The notes: a model not told the origin generated them from the sequence alone. A stretch of DNA of 64,000 nucleotides from E44-bin32 sp034430615 (GCA_034430615.1 DAOUEJ010000026.1:1-64000); one strand, 5' to 3'. Positions 50,520 to 60,206 are shown, counted from the stretch's first letter. Numbers and translations are program-made.

Positions 50520-51614
50520 CTATAGCATGCGGCGCGCTTGCTGGCGAAGTACGTCGAGCACCACCCAACCCTGTGCCGGATTTTCCACGTACCAGTGGTC
50601 CCACCCATTGCAAGGTACCCCTTCGCTCAACAACGTACCCAACTGGTGGATCGAACCTTCCTGGTCACCCATCTGCAGCCGGCCATCGGGTTTCACCTTC
50701 GCCTGCAGATCACGGTCACGCCGGAAGTAGAGGGTCTGCCCGGGTTCCACCAACCCCAATTCAAGCAGACTGGCGAAGGGGATCCTCGGCGCCCGGCGCC
50801 GGCGATCGGCGACATCGAATGTAGCCGCATCCCAGAGTTGGGGCTCGATCGCTTCAATCCGCTCGCGGGACAGGCGGGCGTAGTTCGGATCGCGCTCGAC
50901 CCCAATCCATTTCCGGTGTAAACGTCTGGCGACCGCACCCGTCGTCCCTACCCCGAAGAAGGGGTCGAGCACCACATCGCCCGGATCGGTCGAGGCAAGG
51001 AGAACCCTGTATAGAAGTGCCTCGGGTTTCTGCGTGGGGTGCGCTTTGCGTCCGTCGACCTTGATCCGCTCCTTGCCTGTGCACAGCGGTATTTCCCAAT
51101 CACTGCGCATCTGCTTTTCATCGTTGAGTGATTTCATGGCGTGGTGGTTGAAGGTGTAGCTGGCTTCGCGGTCTTTTGCCGCCCAGAGCAAGGTTTCGTG
51201 AGCGTTAGCGAATCGAATCCCGCGAAAGTTTGGCATCGGGTTGGTCTTGATCCAGATCACGTCATTAAGGATCCAGAAGCCAAGATTCTGCAGGATCGAA
51301 CCCAGGCGGTAGATGTTGTGGTAGCTTCCGATCACCCACAGCGTGCCGTCCGGCTTGAGCAGCCTGCGGCAGGCCTCCAGCCAGGCCCGGCTGAAACGGT
51401 CGTAGGCGGCGAAATCCTCAAACTGATCCCATGTATCATTAACGGCATCGACTTTGGTCTGGTTGGGACGCCAGAGATCACGCCGCAGCTGCAGATTGTA
51501 GGGAGGATCGGCGAAGACCAGATCGATGCTGCCCTCTGGCAAACCTGCCATGATCTCGATACAGTCCCCCTCCAGAACCTGCTCCAAGGGCAGTAAATAT
51601 CCCTCAGTCGGCAT
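50520..51614 (-). CDS. ccrM: CcrM-type adenine-N6 methyltransferase (GANTC)
   Basis: This is a beta-class DNA adenine methyltransferase of 364 aa, closely matching Caulobacter CcrM along its length. The target motif DPPYNLQL is at about residue 37, followed by VIGSYHNIYRLG, NDVIWIKTNPMPNFRG, the HPTQKPEALLYRV motif and the SAM loop DPFFGVGTTGA. The C-terminal RAMA domain (about 275-364), with GSIHQLGTLL and CNGWDHWYVE, is typical of CcrM. Methylation of GANTC is inferred from this match. The ATG at 51614 is favoured, because GAGG lies 7 nt upstream. No restriction endonuclease is adjacent, so it looks like a solitary methylase. Confidence 0.9.
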   Translation of the reverse strand: MPTEGYLLPLEQVLEGDCIEIMAGLPEGSIDLVFADPPYNLQLRRDLWRPNQTKVDAVNDTWDQFEDFAAYDRFSRAWLEACRRLLKPDGTLWVIGSYHNIYRLGSILQNLGFWILNDVIWIKTNPMPNFRGIRFANAHETLLWAAKDREASYTFNHHAMKSLNDEKQMRSDWEIPLCTGKERIKVDGRKAHPTQKPEALLYRVLLASTDPGDVVLDPFFGVGTTGAVARRLHRKWIGVERDPNYARLSRERIEAIEPQLWDAATFDVADRRRRAPRIPFASLLELGLVEPGQTLYFRRDRDLQAKVKPDGRLQMGDQEGSIHQLGTLLSEGVPCNGWDHWYVENPAQGWVVLDVLRQQARRML

Positions 51615-51623
51615 CCACATTCC

Positions 51624-52037
51624 TCATATAGGGCACTCCCCCTTCGAGCGCCAGATCCCAGTTTGATCCTCAAAGCATTCGCAGTAGGACGTCCCCGGAT
51701 CCGTTGGCTCGCCAGCCCAGAGCCAGAAGCGTACCTGGTTCTCGATGCAGGCCTGCCCTTCCCGCTCACTCCCGCTCACGATACGCATGCGTGACAACGC
51801 CAGTCCTTGTACATCAGCCTCTCGCAGTAACCACACCCGATTCTCGCGCAGATCGCCCTGACGCCAGCTGATCTCTCCCCGTGCAAGAAGCTGGGCTGAG
51901 CCCAGGCACACCAGGACAAGCAGCAAGCCCACAAAGCTTACGAGTAGACATCCAGTGCGGGCCGAAAACGGCATCGGCTTGGATAGAGCAGAGACGGGTT
52001 CGTTCCCCTTTGAGGACATTTCTTCGCCTGGATTCAT
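51624..52037 (-). CDS. Membrane protein of unknown function upstream of ccrM
   Basis: This 137 aa protein has one transmembrane helix (about 30-50, LLVSFVGLLLVLVCLGS) and an extracytoplasmic part with four cysteines (ACIENQ, SYCECFED, GECPI). I recognise no domain. There is no ribosome site; a TAGACT (52046-52051) ends 8 nt before the ATG, so translation may be leaderless. Its stop is 9 nt before the ccrM start, so the two are probably co-transcribed. An internal ATG at 52019 is possible. Confidence 0.6.
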   Translation of the reverse strand: MNPGEEMSSKGNEPVSALSKPMPFSARTGCLLVSFVGLLLVLVCLGSAQLLARGEISWRQGDLRENRVWLLREADVQGLALSRMRIVSGSEREGQACIENQVRFWLWAGEPTDPGTSYCECFEDQTGIWRSKGECPI

Positions 52038-52119
52038 CGAATTGCAGTCTACACGCTCTTGGCCATCGCGGCAATCATTTGGGCTCCAGGCCGGTTTTTC
52101 AGCCCGGCAGACCGAGTTC

Positions 52120-52148
52120 TTGACTTTCGATGTTCTTCAAGGTATCCT
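52120..52148 (+). promoter_or_regulatory. Promoter of the tRNA-Gly/tRNA-Cys pair
   Basis: TTGACT (52120-52125), a 17-bp spacer and TATCCT (52143-52148) lie just before tRNA-Gly. Confidence 0.7.
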
Positions 52149-52160
52149 TCGACGCGGCAT

Positions 52161-52232
<72 letters not shown>

Positions 52233-52256
52233 CTTACACTTTCCGTAATCATTCCA

Positions 52257-52328
52257 GGCGACGTGGCCAAGTGGTAAGGCAAGGGTCTGCAAAACCCTCA
52301 TTCGCGGGTTCAAATCCCGCCGTCGCCT
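52257..52328 (+). tRNA. tRNA-Cys (GCA)
   Basis: Acceptor GGCGACG pairs with CGTCGCC, the anticodon loop CTGCAAA gives GCA, and the T-loop is GTTCAAATC. The discriminator is U, as usual for Cys; CCA is not encoded. Confidence 0.95.
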
Positions 52329-52352
52329 CCTTAGGAAGATTGCCCGAAATGG

Positions 52353-52399
52353 AACGGATATGGGACTCCAAACCAGGAGCATACCTGCTTCCGTTTTTT
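52353..52399 (+). terminator. Terminator after tRNA-Cys
   Basis: A stem from AACGGA (52353-52358) to TCCGTT (52390-52395), with TATG/CATA pairing inside, ends in a T6 run (52394-52399). Confidence 0.6.
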
Positions 52400-52572
52400 C
52401 CTTTAAATCGCCACTTCTAGCGCCTAATTGAACTTCTTTTCCCAACCTTAAGCCACCCCAAGTGATCGCCCCCGGTCGGATGAAAACGCATGCTATCCCT
52501 GCCATAATGCTGGATAACAGGGTAGGACTTTTATACGGGATTGGGAGGCCGTTCAACGTAACCTTTGAAAGC

Positions 52573-55500
52573 TCAAGGCTGGATCATCGGCACCTGAGGA
52601 TACTGGTCCGGCTCGAGATCGGCGAGCGCAGCACCTTGCGGCGCCTGATTGCGCAGCAGATCTTCCTGAACCAGTATGTTGCCTCCCGGCCAGAGAGTAT
52701 CCATGATGCGCGTGTCGGTGATCGTCCCAGTTCCACCACCAATGCGCCATTGCTCTGCATTCTGCTGCACATCACGCACACGCCACACGCCTGCCGACGG
52801 GTAGCCTTCCTGACTCAAGACGGCGACTGCGTAGCTCCACTCCTGTGGATCACCGGGCAGCAGGCTTCGTGGCACGCGAATTGTGACTCTGCGTTGGCCG
52901 GGGTTCGTGGTAATGGAAAAACCGGAATCGATCTGCACTGGACCACTCGGACCGGGAGCGAAGATCCCCGGTGTCCAGCCCTCGGCCCAGATGGCATAAT
53001 CCCATGCGAACTCCGGGGTCAACGCCGCGTTGCGTCCGGGAAGCAATATCCGTGCACCCTGCGCGAGGCCATCCACATCGACATAAATATCAATCGTTTG
53101 AATGCTCAGCCCGTTCGGCGATCCCCATTCGTTAATCACCGGACCTCGAAACTGCAGCCGGAAGATCACGTCTGTCTCATCGTAGCCGACAGTAAGTCCG
53201 GTCAGGTCGAAGACTCCCGGCTTGAAGACCGTATCGTTGGGGTACTGATAGGATCCAGGGCCATGATCATCTGCAGCCGGATCCTCGATTTCGAGGAACA
53301 CGTTCGAAATCGGCAGGTCAGGAATCGCCGCCAGCGCCGGGCCATCTGGAGGAATGACCTCACTATCAGTTCCATCCTGGCTCAGGACCAGGCGCACGTT
53401 GATCCGGTCACCGCTGCGTGCCTCGGGGAAAAAGCTGCTGAAACGAAGGGCAAGCTCGAGTGTTCGGCCATCGGGTGAAACGCCTCCGGCTAATTCCGGA
53501 GCACCCATTCCCGGCACCCAGCCACCGCTGCCATCCGGCATATAAAATGCCGAGGACAGATCCCCGGCCGAATACTGCACCTCGATCAGGTCCTTTGCGC
53601 CGAATCCGATCTGTGTCTTTCCCGCTCCGAAGCGAGCATAGGCATTCGCCGCCTGGCCATAGGGTGAGCTCAGATAAAAGCCCAGGACAGTATCCTTCGT
53701 AAGTGGAGAGGCAAGATCGACCCGCAGGTAAAGATCCTCCAAACTGTATCCAAAGTAAAGCGCTTCGACTTCCCCCTGTGCAAATTCATATCGTCCCGCG
53801 TTTACCCACTCATCTGGTTCGATCATCCCATCGAGCGAAATCGAAAGCAGGTCGAGCGGATCCTGATCGGGGAGCTGACGCGCCTGCGGAATGACAGGGA
53901 CGGAGACAAAATCGGGCACTGGTTCACCGATCGTGCTGTAGACCTGCTTGAGGTAGCTGCGGAACTGGCGGTCGAAATTATCATCAGCGCCCGAGGTCTG
54001 GTCGCTGCCGTACCACCAGAACCAGTCCGATCCCTCGGCCTTATACATCAGCCGATATGCCCGGTCGAGCGTCGCTGGATCGAGACCGTCGGCTGCCTGC
54101 TGCAGGGCTTCGCGTGTGCGGCGTAAATATTCCCAGGCGCTGTTCTCCTCCTCTTCGCCGATCCATGTGCTGAATGTGCCGTCGATCCATGAGCCCGCCC
54201 ACAGCGGATCCAGCTCGGGCAGCTCGACGCCACCCGCGTCGATCGCCTCCAGGTATTCGGAGGGCGTCACCGTGACGATCTCATCGGATTCCGAAAGCAA
54301 TCGGTACAACTCGTGTAGAAATTCTTTCCCGTCGTTAGGGTAGTACTCCCAAGCGTTCTCGCCGTCGAGCAGCACCGTGACCAGATGTGGGCCTTCGGCG
54401 TGCTCCTCGCGAAGCCGAGCCTTGATCGCCTCCAACCTGGCGACAAAATCGGCGGCAGCCTGAACTCCCGGGGTGCCGGAATACTCGAAGCCGACCTTAT
54501 CTGAAAGAAGGTGATCGCGGAAGATGATCGCCACCGGTCCACCGCGCGCACCCCGGACAGAGTACGCACGGTAGAGCTGATCGGCCTGCAGAACGGTGTC
54601 CTGTATGTCGCGCGTGAACCCTTCCAGGTCCGGCAGGCTCTTGGCCAACACGTCCTCATCGGACGCCATCCAGCGGATGCCCGCGTTCGCGATCATGGTC
54701 ACGATGTTCTCGGCGACGGAGCCCTCCGCTGGCCACATCCCGCGCGGATCCGTCCCGAAGTGCTCCCGGTAGGATTGGATCCCTAACTCAACCTGCGCCA
54801 CCGCGTCTTGACCGTAGACGAAGCGCGTCGGAAGATCCGCCTCAGGCAGGCCCATGCTCGCCAGATCGCTGTCGACGAGCAGCGGGAGGATCGGATGGGC
54901 ATAGGGTGTCGTCGTGACCTCGATCTGTCCGCGGCTCTGAAGTTCGGCATGGAGTGGAATGACTTCCCGCACCAGGCGCAGCTGCTCGCTGAACACGATC
55001 GTCTTATCGTCCTCCGAATAATCCCGCCCCTTGGCAACCAGGCTGGCGAGCGGCTCGAGTGCCATCCAATCCGGGTCGATCCAGGCCAGATTGAACAGCA
55101 CCTGCAGATCACGGAAATCCTGCGCGCTCCAGTTCTGGAGGCTATTTTCATCGCGCAGGCTTGACAATTCCATATAGCGCGGGAAGCGGGCGATGATGCC
55201 GGGGTTGATGTCGAAAAAGCGGTCGAGCAGGAACTGCTTCTGTTCCTCGGTCAATTCCTCGGCAGGCACTTCCGCATGCACCAGGTAGAGATCCTTCGCC
55301 CCTTCACCGATCGCATCCAGTTGCTCGATCAGGCTCGGCGTGAGGTTGAAGGTGGCATGAATGTCGGGATACTCCTCCAGAATCGCTGCCATGTCGACGT
55401 AGTCTTTGGCTGCATGCATCCGCACCCATGGCCGTTCGAAGATCCCGGTCTCCGGGTCCTGGTAGTAGAAAGGTTGGTGCTGATGCCAGATGATAGCCAA

Positions 55501-55683
55501 GTAGAGTTTGCCGTCTTCGATCGTCAGGGTTTCCGACCGTGACTTTACCGGGGCAGCTGTTCCCCCGGAGGGGAGAGCAGATCCGGTCGACTCGACGGAT
55601 ACTCCGGCCTCCGGACTGCATGCAGCCAGCGCCACAGTGAGTAGAATGACCAGCATCAAGAAGTACCTGGCTTTCATTATCAT
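52573..55683 (-). CDS. Secreted GH57 glycosidase (amylopullulanase-like) lipoprotein
   Basis: This 1036 aa lipoprotein has a signal peptide with lipobox (ALAAC, about residue 22). The GH57 catalytic domain spans about 55-480; it opens with IIWHQHQPFYYQ, has the nucleophile region MWPAEGSVAE, and the acid/base region LLDGENAWEYYP. A helical part and a β-sandwich (about 630-790) follow. The C-terminal domain (about 805-1010) resembles that of glucodextranase and amylopullulanase. It probably debranches or hydrolyses starch outside the cell. It follows the GH13 gene in the maltodextrin locus. Confidence 0.86.
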   Translation of the reverse strand: MIMKARYFLMLVILLTVALAACSPEAGVSVESTGSALPSGGTAAPVKSRSETLTIEDGKLYLAIIWHQHQPFYYQDPETGIFERPWVRMHAAKDYVDMAAILEEYPDIHATFNLTPSLIEQLDAIGEGAKDLYLVHAEVPAEELTEEQKQFLLDRFFDINPGIIARFPRYMELSSLRDENSLQNWSAQDFRDLQVLFNLAWIDPDWMALEPLASLVAKGRDYSEDDKTIVFSEQLRLVREVIPLHAELQSRGQIEVTTTPYAHPILPLLVDSDLASMGLPEADLPTRFVYGQDAVAQVELGIQSYREHFGTDPRGMWPAEGSVAENIVTMIANAGIRWMASDEDVLAKSLPDLEGFTRDIQDTVLQADQLYRAYSVRGARGGPVAIIFRDHLLSDKVGFEYSGTPGVQAAADFVARLEAIKARLREEHAEGPHLVTVLLDGENAWEYYPNDGKEFLHELYRLLSESDEIVTVTPSEYLEAIDAGGVELPELDPLWAGSWIDGTFSTWIGEEEENSAWEYLRRTREALQQAADGLDPATLDRAYRLMYKAEGSDWFWWYGSDQTSGADDNFDRQFRSYLKQVYSTIGEPVPDFVSVPVIPQARQLPDQDPLDLLSISLDGMIEPDEWVNAGRYEFAQGEVEALYFGYSLEDLYLRVDLASPLTKDTVLGFYLSSPYGQAANAYARFGAGKTQIGFGAKDLIEVQYSAGDLSSAFYMPDGSGGWVPGMGAPELAGGVSPDGRTLELALRFSSFFPEARSGDRINVRLVLSQDGTDSEVIPPDGPALAAIPDLPISNVFLEIEDPAADDHGPGSYQYPNDTVFKPGVFDLTGLTVGYDETDVIFRLQFRGPVINEWGSPNGLSIQTIDIYVDVDGLAQGARILLPGRNAALTPEFAWDYAIWAEGWTPGIFAPGPSGPVQIDSGFSITTNPGQRRVTIRVPRSLLPGDPQEWSYAVAVLSQEGYPSAGVWRVRDVQQNAEQWRIGGGTGTITDTRIMDTLWPGGNILVQEDLLRNQAPQGAALADLEPDQYPQVPMIQP

Positions 55684-55761
55684 GCTTTCGAATCACACAA
55701 GAATGAGTGCGCCTCCGAGTTCCATGCTTTCGTCCAAGAAATCCTCAATCCGAGTTTATAT

Positions 55762-57405
55762 CTACTCATTGCTTTGTTGCTCCCACGGGCGGGATTCCTT
55801 CCGGTGTTGAATGAGACGCTGATAGAATGCCATCAAATCCCGATCCTGCGCCTCACTCCAGATCATTTCCGTCCGGCTCGCCTCCAATCCGATTTCGCGC
55901 GACTTACCCAACTGCTGGCTTAGCCCGACCTCCGTGCCGTAGTAGATCACCGGAGGTCCGGGCATACGCATCTGAATCTCAACCGCCTCGCGCAACCTGG
56001 ATCGATCGCCATCGGCGAGAAAGAGAAAGCGATCCATATCATGATTGTCGAGGAATGTAAGCATGAGAAAGTCGGGGTCGAAATATGCCCCATGGCTGCT
56101 CAAGAAATTCTGCAGCTGTGCTTCGGACCACAATCCCTTTGCGTACGTTCGACGGACGGCATCGGCAAAGTGAAAATCAAGAGCACCATCCATGCACCCG
56201 CTGTAGCGGCGAAGCACATCGACAGGTTCAACTACTTCGCCAAAACAGAAGCTGTCTGGCTTTTCTTGTTTGCTAGCGCTCCAGAGGTCCGACCAAAAAC
56301 CGGGACCGGGGCCATTCGCATGATCGAGGCGGAATCCATCGACATCGAACTCGTGCAGCCAGTAACGGGCAGTTTCAAGCATCCACTCGCGCGCCCCGGC
56401 CTCGGCCAGGTTTAGCTGGGGCATTGTGCGGACCCCGAAGAAGGTGCGGTAGCCAATATCGGAATCATCGAAATAGAACCAGCTGCGGTAGCGGCTGTTA
56501 TTGTTCCTCAACGCATCTTGAAAGAATGGGTGCTGGTTTGAAATGTGGTTGCATACCAGATCGAGGACGATGCGAATGCCGCGCCCATGCGCTTCTGCGA
56601 CCAGTTCACGCAGCGCAACGTCGCCGCCCACCCGGTCGTCCACACGGCTGGTATCCACGGCATCATAGCCGTGGACCGTCGGGCTGGGGAAGATCGGGCT
56701 CAACCACAGGCAGGTGCTCCCTAGATTTTCGAGGTAATCAAGCTTCTCCGCGATCCCTGCCAGTGTCCCACCGAAGGGTGCGCGCAGGTCTGATGTCTGG
56801 ATCCAATCCCTGCCCTGGCCAGGAGAAAAGCGGTCGACGAAGATATGGTAGATCACAGATTCCCGAGCCCATGCGGGAGGCCTGAGGCGATCGAATTGAA
56901 AGTTAAAGACAGTTCCATCAGCAGCGTCGCCGACAGATACAGGTTCGAGAGACCTGCCATGGAAATACGCCTCCGCCATACGATCCGTGCTTAGCTTGAT
57001 GTCCGGCCAGTCGGCGAAGATCTCCGGTTCACCTTCCCGCCAGCCTCCAATTCGGTAGCGGACGACGGCTCCTTCAGGCTGGGCTGGCAGCACAGCCTCC
57101 CAGCGTGAGATGTAACCCCAGATCAAACTGTCCCATTCGGGCTCAAGGCGATCGAAACCAACAACGAAACCATTCTCCACGCTTCCCCGGTCACCATGAG
57201 GGGTCGAACCGTCCAATGTCACATAGGCTGCAACATGATCGACTGGGACTTCTGGAGCTGCCCTCACTTTTAGTCGTACTTCCTGGCCTGGTTCTGGATC
57301 GCGTGGGCTGCGCTCATGGTTATGCTGGAGACCGCTGCACGAGACGCGGTGGTAGTTCAATTTCAGTTCATCGACAGCTACAAACCCGAAGATGAAATCA
57401 TCCAA
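55762..57405 (-). CDS. GH13 alpha-glucosidase/neopullulanase-like enzyme
   Basis: This is a cytoplasmic GH13 hydrolase (547 aa) acting on maltodextrins. An N-terminal β-domain (about 1-150) precedes the (β/α)8 barrel. The catalytic triad is visible: Asp in DGFRLDHA, Glu in CFGEVVE and Asp in FLDNHD. There is no signal peptide. The C-terminal domain is cut short after the barrel. The start is TTG at 57405 with GAGG 8 nt upstream. A palindrome GGAATTCGAATTCC lies just before it. It follows malG, so it likely processes imported maltodextrins. Confidence 0.9.
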   Translation of the reverse strand: MDDFIFGFVAVDELKLNYHRVSCSGLQHNHERSPRDPEPGQEVRLKVRAAPEVPVDHVAAYVTLDGSTPHGDRGSVENGFVVGFDRLEPEWDSLIWGYISRWEAVLPAQPEGAVVRYRIGGWREGEPEIFADWPDIKLSTDRMAEAYFHGRSLEPVSVGDAADGTVFNFQFDRLRPPAWARESVIYHIFVDRFSPGQGRDWIQTSDLRAPFGGTLAGIAEKLDYLENLGSTCLWLSPIFPSPTVHGYDAVDTSRVDDRVGGDVALRELVAEAHGRGIRIVLDLVCNHISNQHPFFQDALRNNNSRYRSWFYFDDSDIGYRTFFGVRTMPQLNLAEAGAREWMLETARYWLHEFDVDGFRLDHANGPGPGFWSDLWSASKQEKPDSFCFGEVVEPVDVLRRYSGCMDGALDFHFADAVRRTYAKGLWSEAQLQNFLSSHGAYFDPDFLMLTFLDNHDMDRFLFLADGDRSRLREAVEIQMRMPGPPVIYYGTEVGLSQQLGKSREIGLEASRTEMIWSEAQDRDLMAFYQRLIQHRKESRPWEQQSNE

Positions 57406-57428
57406 AACATATCCTCGCTTCGGCGAAG

Positions 57429-57442
57429 GGAATTCGAATTCC
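57429..57442. promoter_or_regulatory. Palindromic operator candidate before the GH13 gene
   Basis: GGAATTCGAATTCC is a perfect 14-bp palindrome. On the minus strand a TAAAAT (57447-57452) lies just upstream, so a repressor could bind here. The -35 is not clear. Confidence 0.4.
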
Positions 57443-57473
57443 TTCTATTTTAGACAGCTGCAGCTTTCCGGAA

Positions 57474-57504
57474 GAAAGGCTGATGGTTGAGCCATCAGCC
57501 TTTC
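57474..57504 (-). terminator. Hairpin at the malG stop
   Basis: A perfect 13-bp stem (57474-57486 with 57492-57504) begins in the malG stop codon and ends in the T-rich CTTTCTTCC on the minus strand. It may terminate or reduce transcription into the GH13 gene. Confidence 0.7.
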
Positions 57505-58400
57505 ACAGATCCCTGCGTCAAGCCACCGGCAATCTGGTCCTGCAGCACGAGATAGATGATCACGATCGGCAGCGCGCCCATTAAAGCCCCGGCGGCAAAG
57601 ACTCCCCACTCTTGCTGGAACTGACCGCTGGTAAAGATATACAAGCCGACAGTGAGCGGGTACTGTTCGGTCGTCTTCAACAGGATACGGGCGATGACAA
57701 AGTCGCTATACACAAAGATGAAGGAGAGCACAGCGACCACGACGATGATCGGCCGCATTAAAGGCAGCAGCAGGCGGGTGAAAATCTGCCAATGGGTGGC
57801 GCCATCGACCATCGCCGATTCATCAATATCCTTCGGAATGGAGTCGAAATAACCCTTCATCAACCATATGTTGATCCCCATCGCCCCACCCAGGTAGACC
57901 AGGATCAGCGCGCTGTGAGTGTTAAGGCTCAAGACGGGGATCACACCGCCGATCTGCTGGATGAGCAGGAAAACTGCCACCATCAGGAGCAGGTTGGGGA
58001 ACATCTGGACCAGCAGGATGCCGCGCAGCATATTCTCGCGCTGGCGGAAGCGAAAGCGTGAGAAGGAGTAGGCTGCCATCGTGGTGATCGAAATCGAGAA
58101 CAGCGTCGTAATTCCCGCCAGCTTGACCGAGTTGAACAGCCATTTCTTGAACGGATAGATGCGCGAGAACTCACTATCGGCCAGCAGTTTCGTGAAATTC
58201 GCAAAGCTGGCGTTGTCTGGAATCAGCTTCTGGCTCGAGAGCGAGTTGGCCGGATTCAGCGAAGCGGAAATGATCCAGATAATCGGGAACAGGGCGAAAG
58301 CGATGGCAAGGAGCGCAACCAGATAAATCAGCACGAGCCGGATCTGGCGCTGCCGACTCTGCGAGGTGCGTAGGCTGTGTAGAAAACCCCGGTTAGACAT
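57495..58400 (-). CDS. malG: Maltodextrin ABC transporter permease MalG
   Basis: This 301 aa permease has six transmembrane helices. The EAA-type cytoplasmic loop is seen in SAMVDGATHWQIFTRLLLP, where the ATPase would dock. The ATG overlaps the malF stop by 8 nt. With malE and malF it forms a carbohydrate-importer (CUT1) set; the substrate is inferred from neighbouring amylases. The ATPase subunit is not in the window. Confidence 0.93.
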   Translation of the reverse strand: MSNRGFLHSLRTSQSRQRQIRLVLIYLVALLAIAFALFPIIWIISASLNPANSLSSQKLIPDNASFANFTKLLADSEFSRIYPFKKWLFNSVKLAGITTLFSISITTMAAYSFSRFRFRQRENMLRGILLVQMFPNLLLMVAVFLLIQQIGGVIPVLSLNTHSALILVYLGGAMGINIWLMKGYFDSIPKDIDESAMVDGATHWQIFTRLLLPLMRPIIVVVAVLSFIFVYSDFVIARILLKTTEQYPLTVGLYIFTSGQFQQEWGVFAAGALMGALPIVIIYLVLQDQIAGGLTQGSVKG

Positions 58401-59994
58401 TTTCGCTTACCTCCTCCCACATCTTGGTAAAGCGGAACTGGAACAGCGCCAGAGCGGCCACGATGATGAAGACGACAATCGTGATCGCGGCTGCAAGCCC
58501 ATACTGCGCGCCTCTGCCGCCCGCAAAGGCAAGATTGTAGACGTAGCTGATGAGTATGTCGGTGTGGCCGGCCTGGGTCGAAGCTCCCGCGATGGGCGGT
58601 CCTCCCTGGATGAACAGGAAGATGATATTGAAGTTATTGAAATTGAAGACGAAGGATGCGACCAGCAGCGGGCCGACGGCCACCAGCAGCATCGGGAGCG
58701 TGATATGCCGGAAGCGCTGCCAGACACTGGCGCCATCGACCTCGGCGGCATTGTAAAGTTCGGGGGAGATCGCCGTCAACGCGCCGCTGCAGATGAGCAT
58801 GAAGTAGGGGAAACCCAACCACAGGTTGACGAGCAGGATGGCTCCTTTTGCCCACCAAGGGTCGGTAAACCAGGGCGGTGCCCAGCCGAAGATCGACATC
58901 AAGGTGTGGTTAATTATTCCAAGCTCCGGGTTGAGCATCCCGCGCCAGATCATGATCGTGATCAAGCTAGGGATGGTGTACGGGATCAGTAACAACGTCC
59001 GGATCAGCTTCCGCCCACGGATCAAAGGGTCGCTGAAGATGATTGCTAAAAACAAACCCAGGGCGAAAGTCATCGCCACACTGAGGAAGGCGAAAGCGAA
59101 ATTCCATAGAATGATGCGTACCAGCGGGCCCTGGAGTGCGGGACTCTTTATAAACTGGACGAAGTTATCGAATCCAACCGAGATCTGGAACCCGGGTGTG
59201 AGGCGCTCTCCGCTCTGAGAGATGAAGAAGCCGTTGGAAGGCCGGTACTCTGCGCCGGTTTCTCGATTGATGAGGACGTCGCGTGCCGGGTCATAGCTAT
59301 ACTGTGGCTCGAGTTCGGACACGGTATCCAGGCTCGAAATTTGTACGATCCAATCCCCGATTCCAAACGATAGTTTGCCCAGATCATTGATATACCGCAC
59401 TACCGTCAGGCGATTTAAGCGTTGATAGCCCTCAATCGTGAGAGGGATTCCATCGGCATCAAGCTCCCCCACCCCCTGCTGGCCTGGTTCGACGGAGGTG
59501 ATTTCCTTATCAGGAAATGCGAAGTAGCTTTGGCCCTGACTATCCTGGAGCCAGAGGGCGTAGTCCCCGGCGTCGGAGATATAGGCCGTCCAGGTGTAGG
59601 TTCCTTGTCCCTCTGGCAGGTATCTCGTGGTCTCGAACTGCTGGATCACCTGCTCTTTCGTCAACAGGTGGCCGAAGCCGTAGTCCGTGGTTGAGACATA
59701 AACGGTATACAGAATCGGATAGATGGCGAACATGGCCATTAAAACAAGGCCTACGATCATCCAGCGCAATGGGCCTGCATCCGCCCGGAGCACCACAATA
59801 TTGACGATGACAACGATAATGGCAACCGCAACCGCAAGAATGATACTTCCACGCGGCACAAGTGCGATGATGAACCAGACCACGAAGGCGTCAACGACCG
59901 CGAGCAGGATCAAGCGAATAAGGAGCGATCCGGCCGACATCGTCTCAGAGATCGTTGCCTTTTTTATGGCTGTGGAATTGGTTTGATCAGCCAC
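58393..59994 (-). CDS. malF: Maltodextrin ABC transporter permease MalF
   Basis: This 533 aa permease has about eight transmembrane helices and a large extracytoplasmic loop (about 110-275) between early helices, as in MalF of E. coli. The EAA loop is AAEVDGASVWQRFRHITLP. The loop is thought to touch the binding protein. The start is GTG with GGAGG 6 nt upstream. malE lies upstream, separated by a hairpin (60163-60190). Confidence 0.93.
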   Translation of the reverse strand: MADQTNSTAIKKATISETMSAGSLLIRLILLAVVDAFVVWFIIALVPRGSIILAVAVAIIVVIVNIVVLRADAGPLRWMIVGLVLMAMFAIYPILYTVYVSTTDYGFGHLLTKEQVIQQFETTRYLPEGQGTYTWTAYISDAGDYALWLQDSQGQSYFAFPDKEITSVEPGQQGVGELDADGIPLTIEGYQRLNRLTVVRYINDLGKLSFGIGDWIVQISSLDTVSELEPQYSYDPARDVLINRETGAEYRPSNGFFISQSGERLTPGFQISVGFDNFVQFIKSPALQGPLVRIILWNFAFAFLSVAMTFALGLFLAIIFSDPLIRGRKLIRTLLLIPYTIPSLITIMIWRGMLNPELGIINHTLMSIFGWAPPWFTDPWWAKGAILLVNLWLGFPYFMLICSGALTAISPELYNAAEVDGASVWQRFRHITLPMLLVAVGPLLVASFVFNFNNFNIIFLFIQGGPPIAGASTQAGHTDILISYVYNLAFAGGRGAQYGLAAAITIVVFIIVAALALFQFRFTKMWEEVSENV

Positions 59995-60162
59995 GGTACA
60001 CCTCCATCACGACCAGTGGGTTGCGGCCTGTACGGCAATCCATCCGGAATTGAGGCAGGGACTTCCATCCCATACGGCTCGCCGGCGCAGCGCGATAACG
60101 ATAAGTGCGGATTGTTGCAATTCCGTTCCGGCGGTCAGGGCATTGAAGATAATATCTGTGCG

Positions 60163-60190
60163 AGAAGGCCGGGCTCAAGCCCGGCCTTCT
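60163..60190 (-). terminator. Hairpin between malE and malF
   Basis: A perfect 12-bp GC-rich stem (60163-60174 with 60179-60190) with a TCAA centre lies 16 nt after the malE stop. It has no T-run. It probably protects the malE mRNA end or limits transcription into malFG, as at other malE-malF junctions. Confidence 0.7.
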
Positions 60191-60206
60191 CTAGAACGTT
60201 CGGTTG

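Noticed and set aside
52481..52535. Sequence resembling part of a homing endonuclease site (GGATAACAGGG)
   Set aside because: Only a partial match by chance, with no intron or endonuclease gene.
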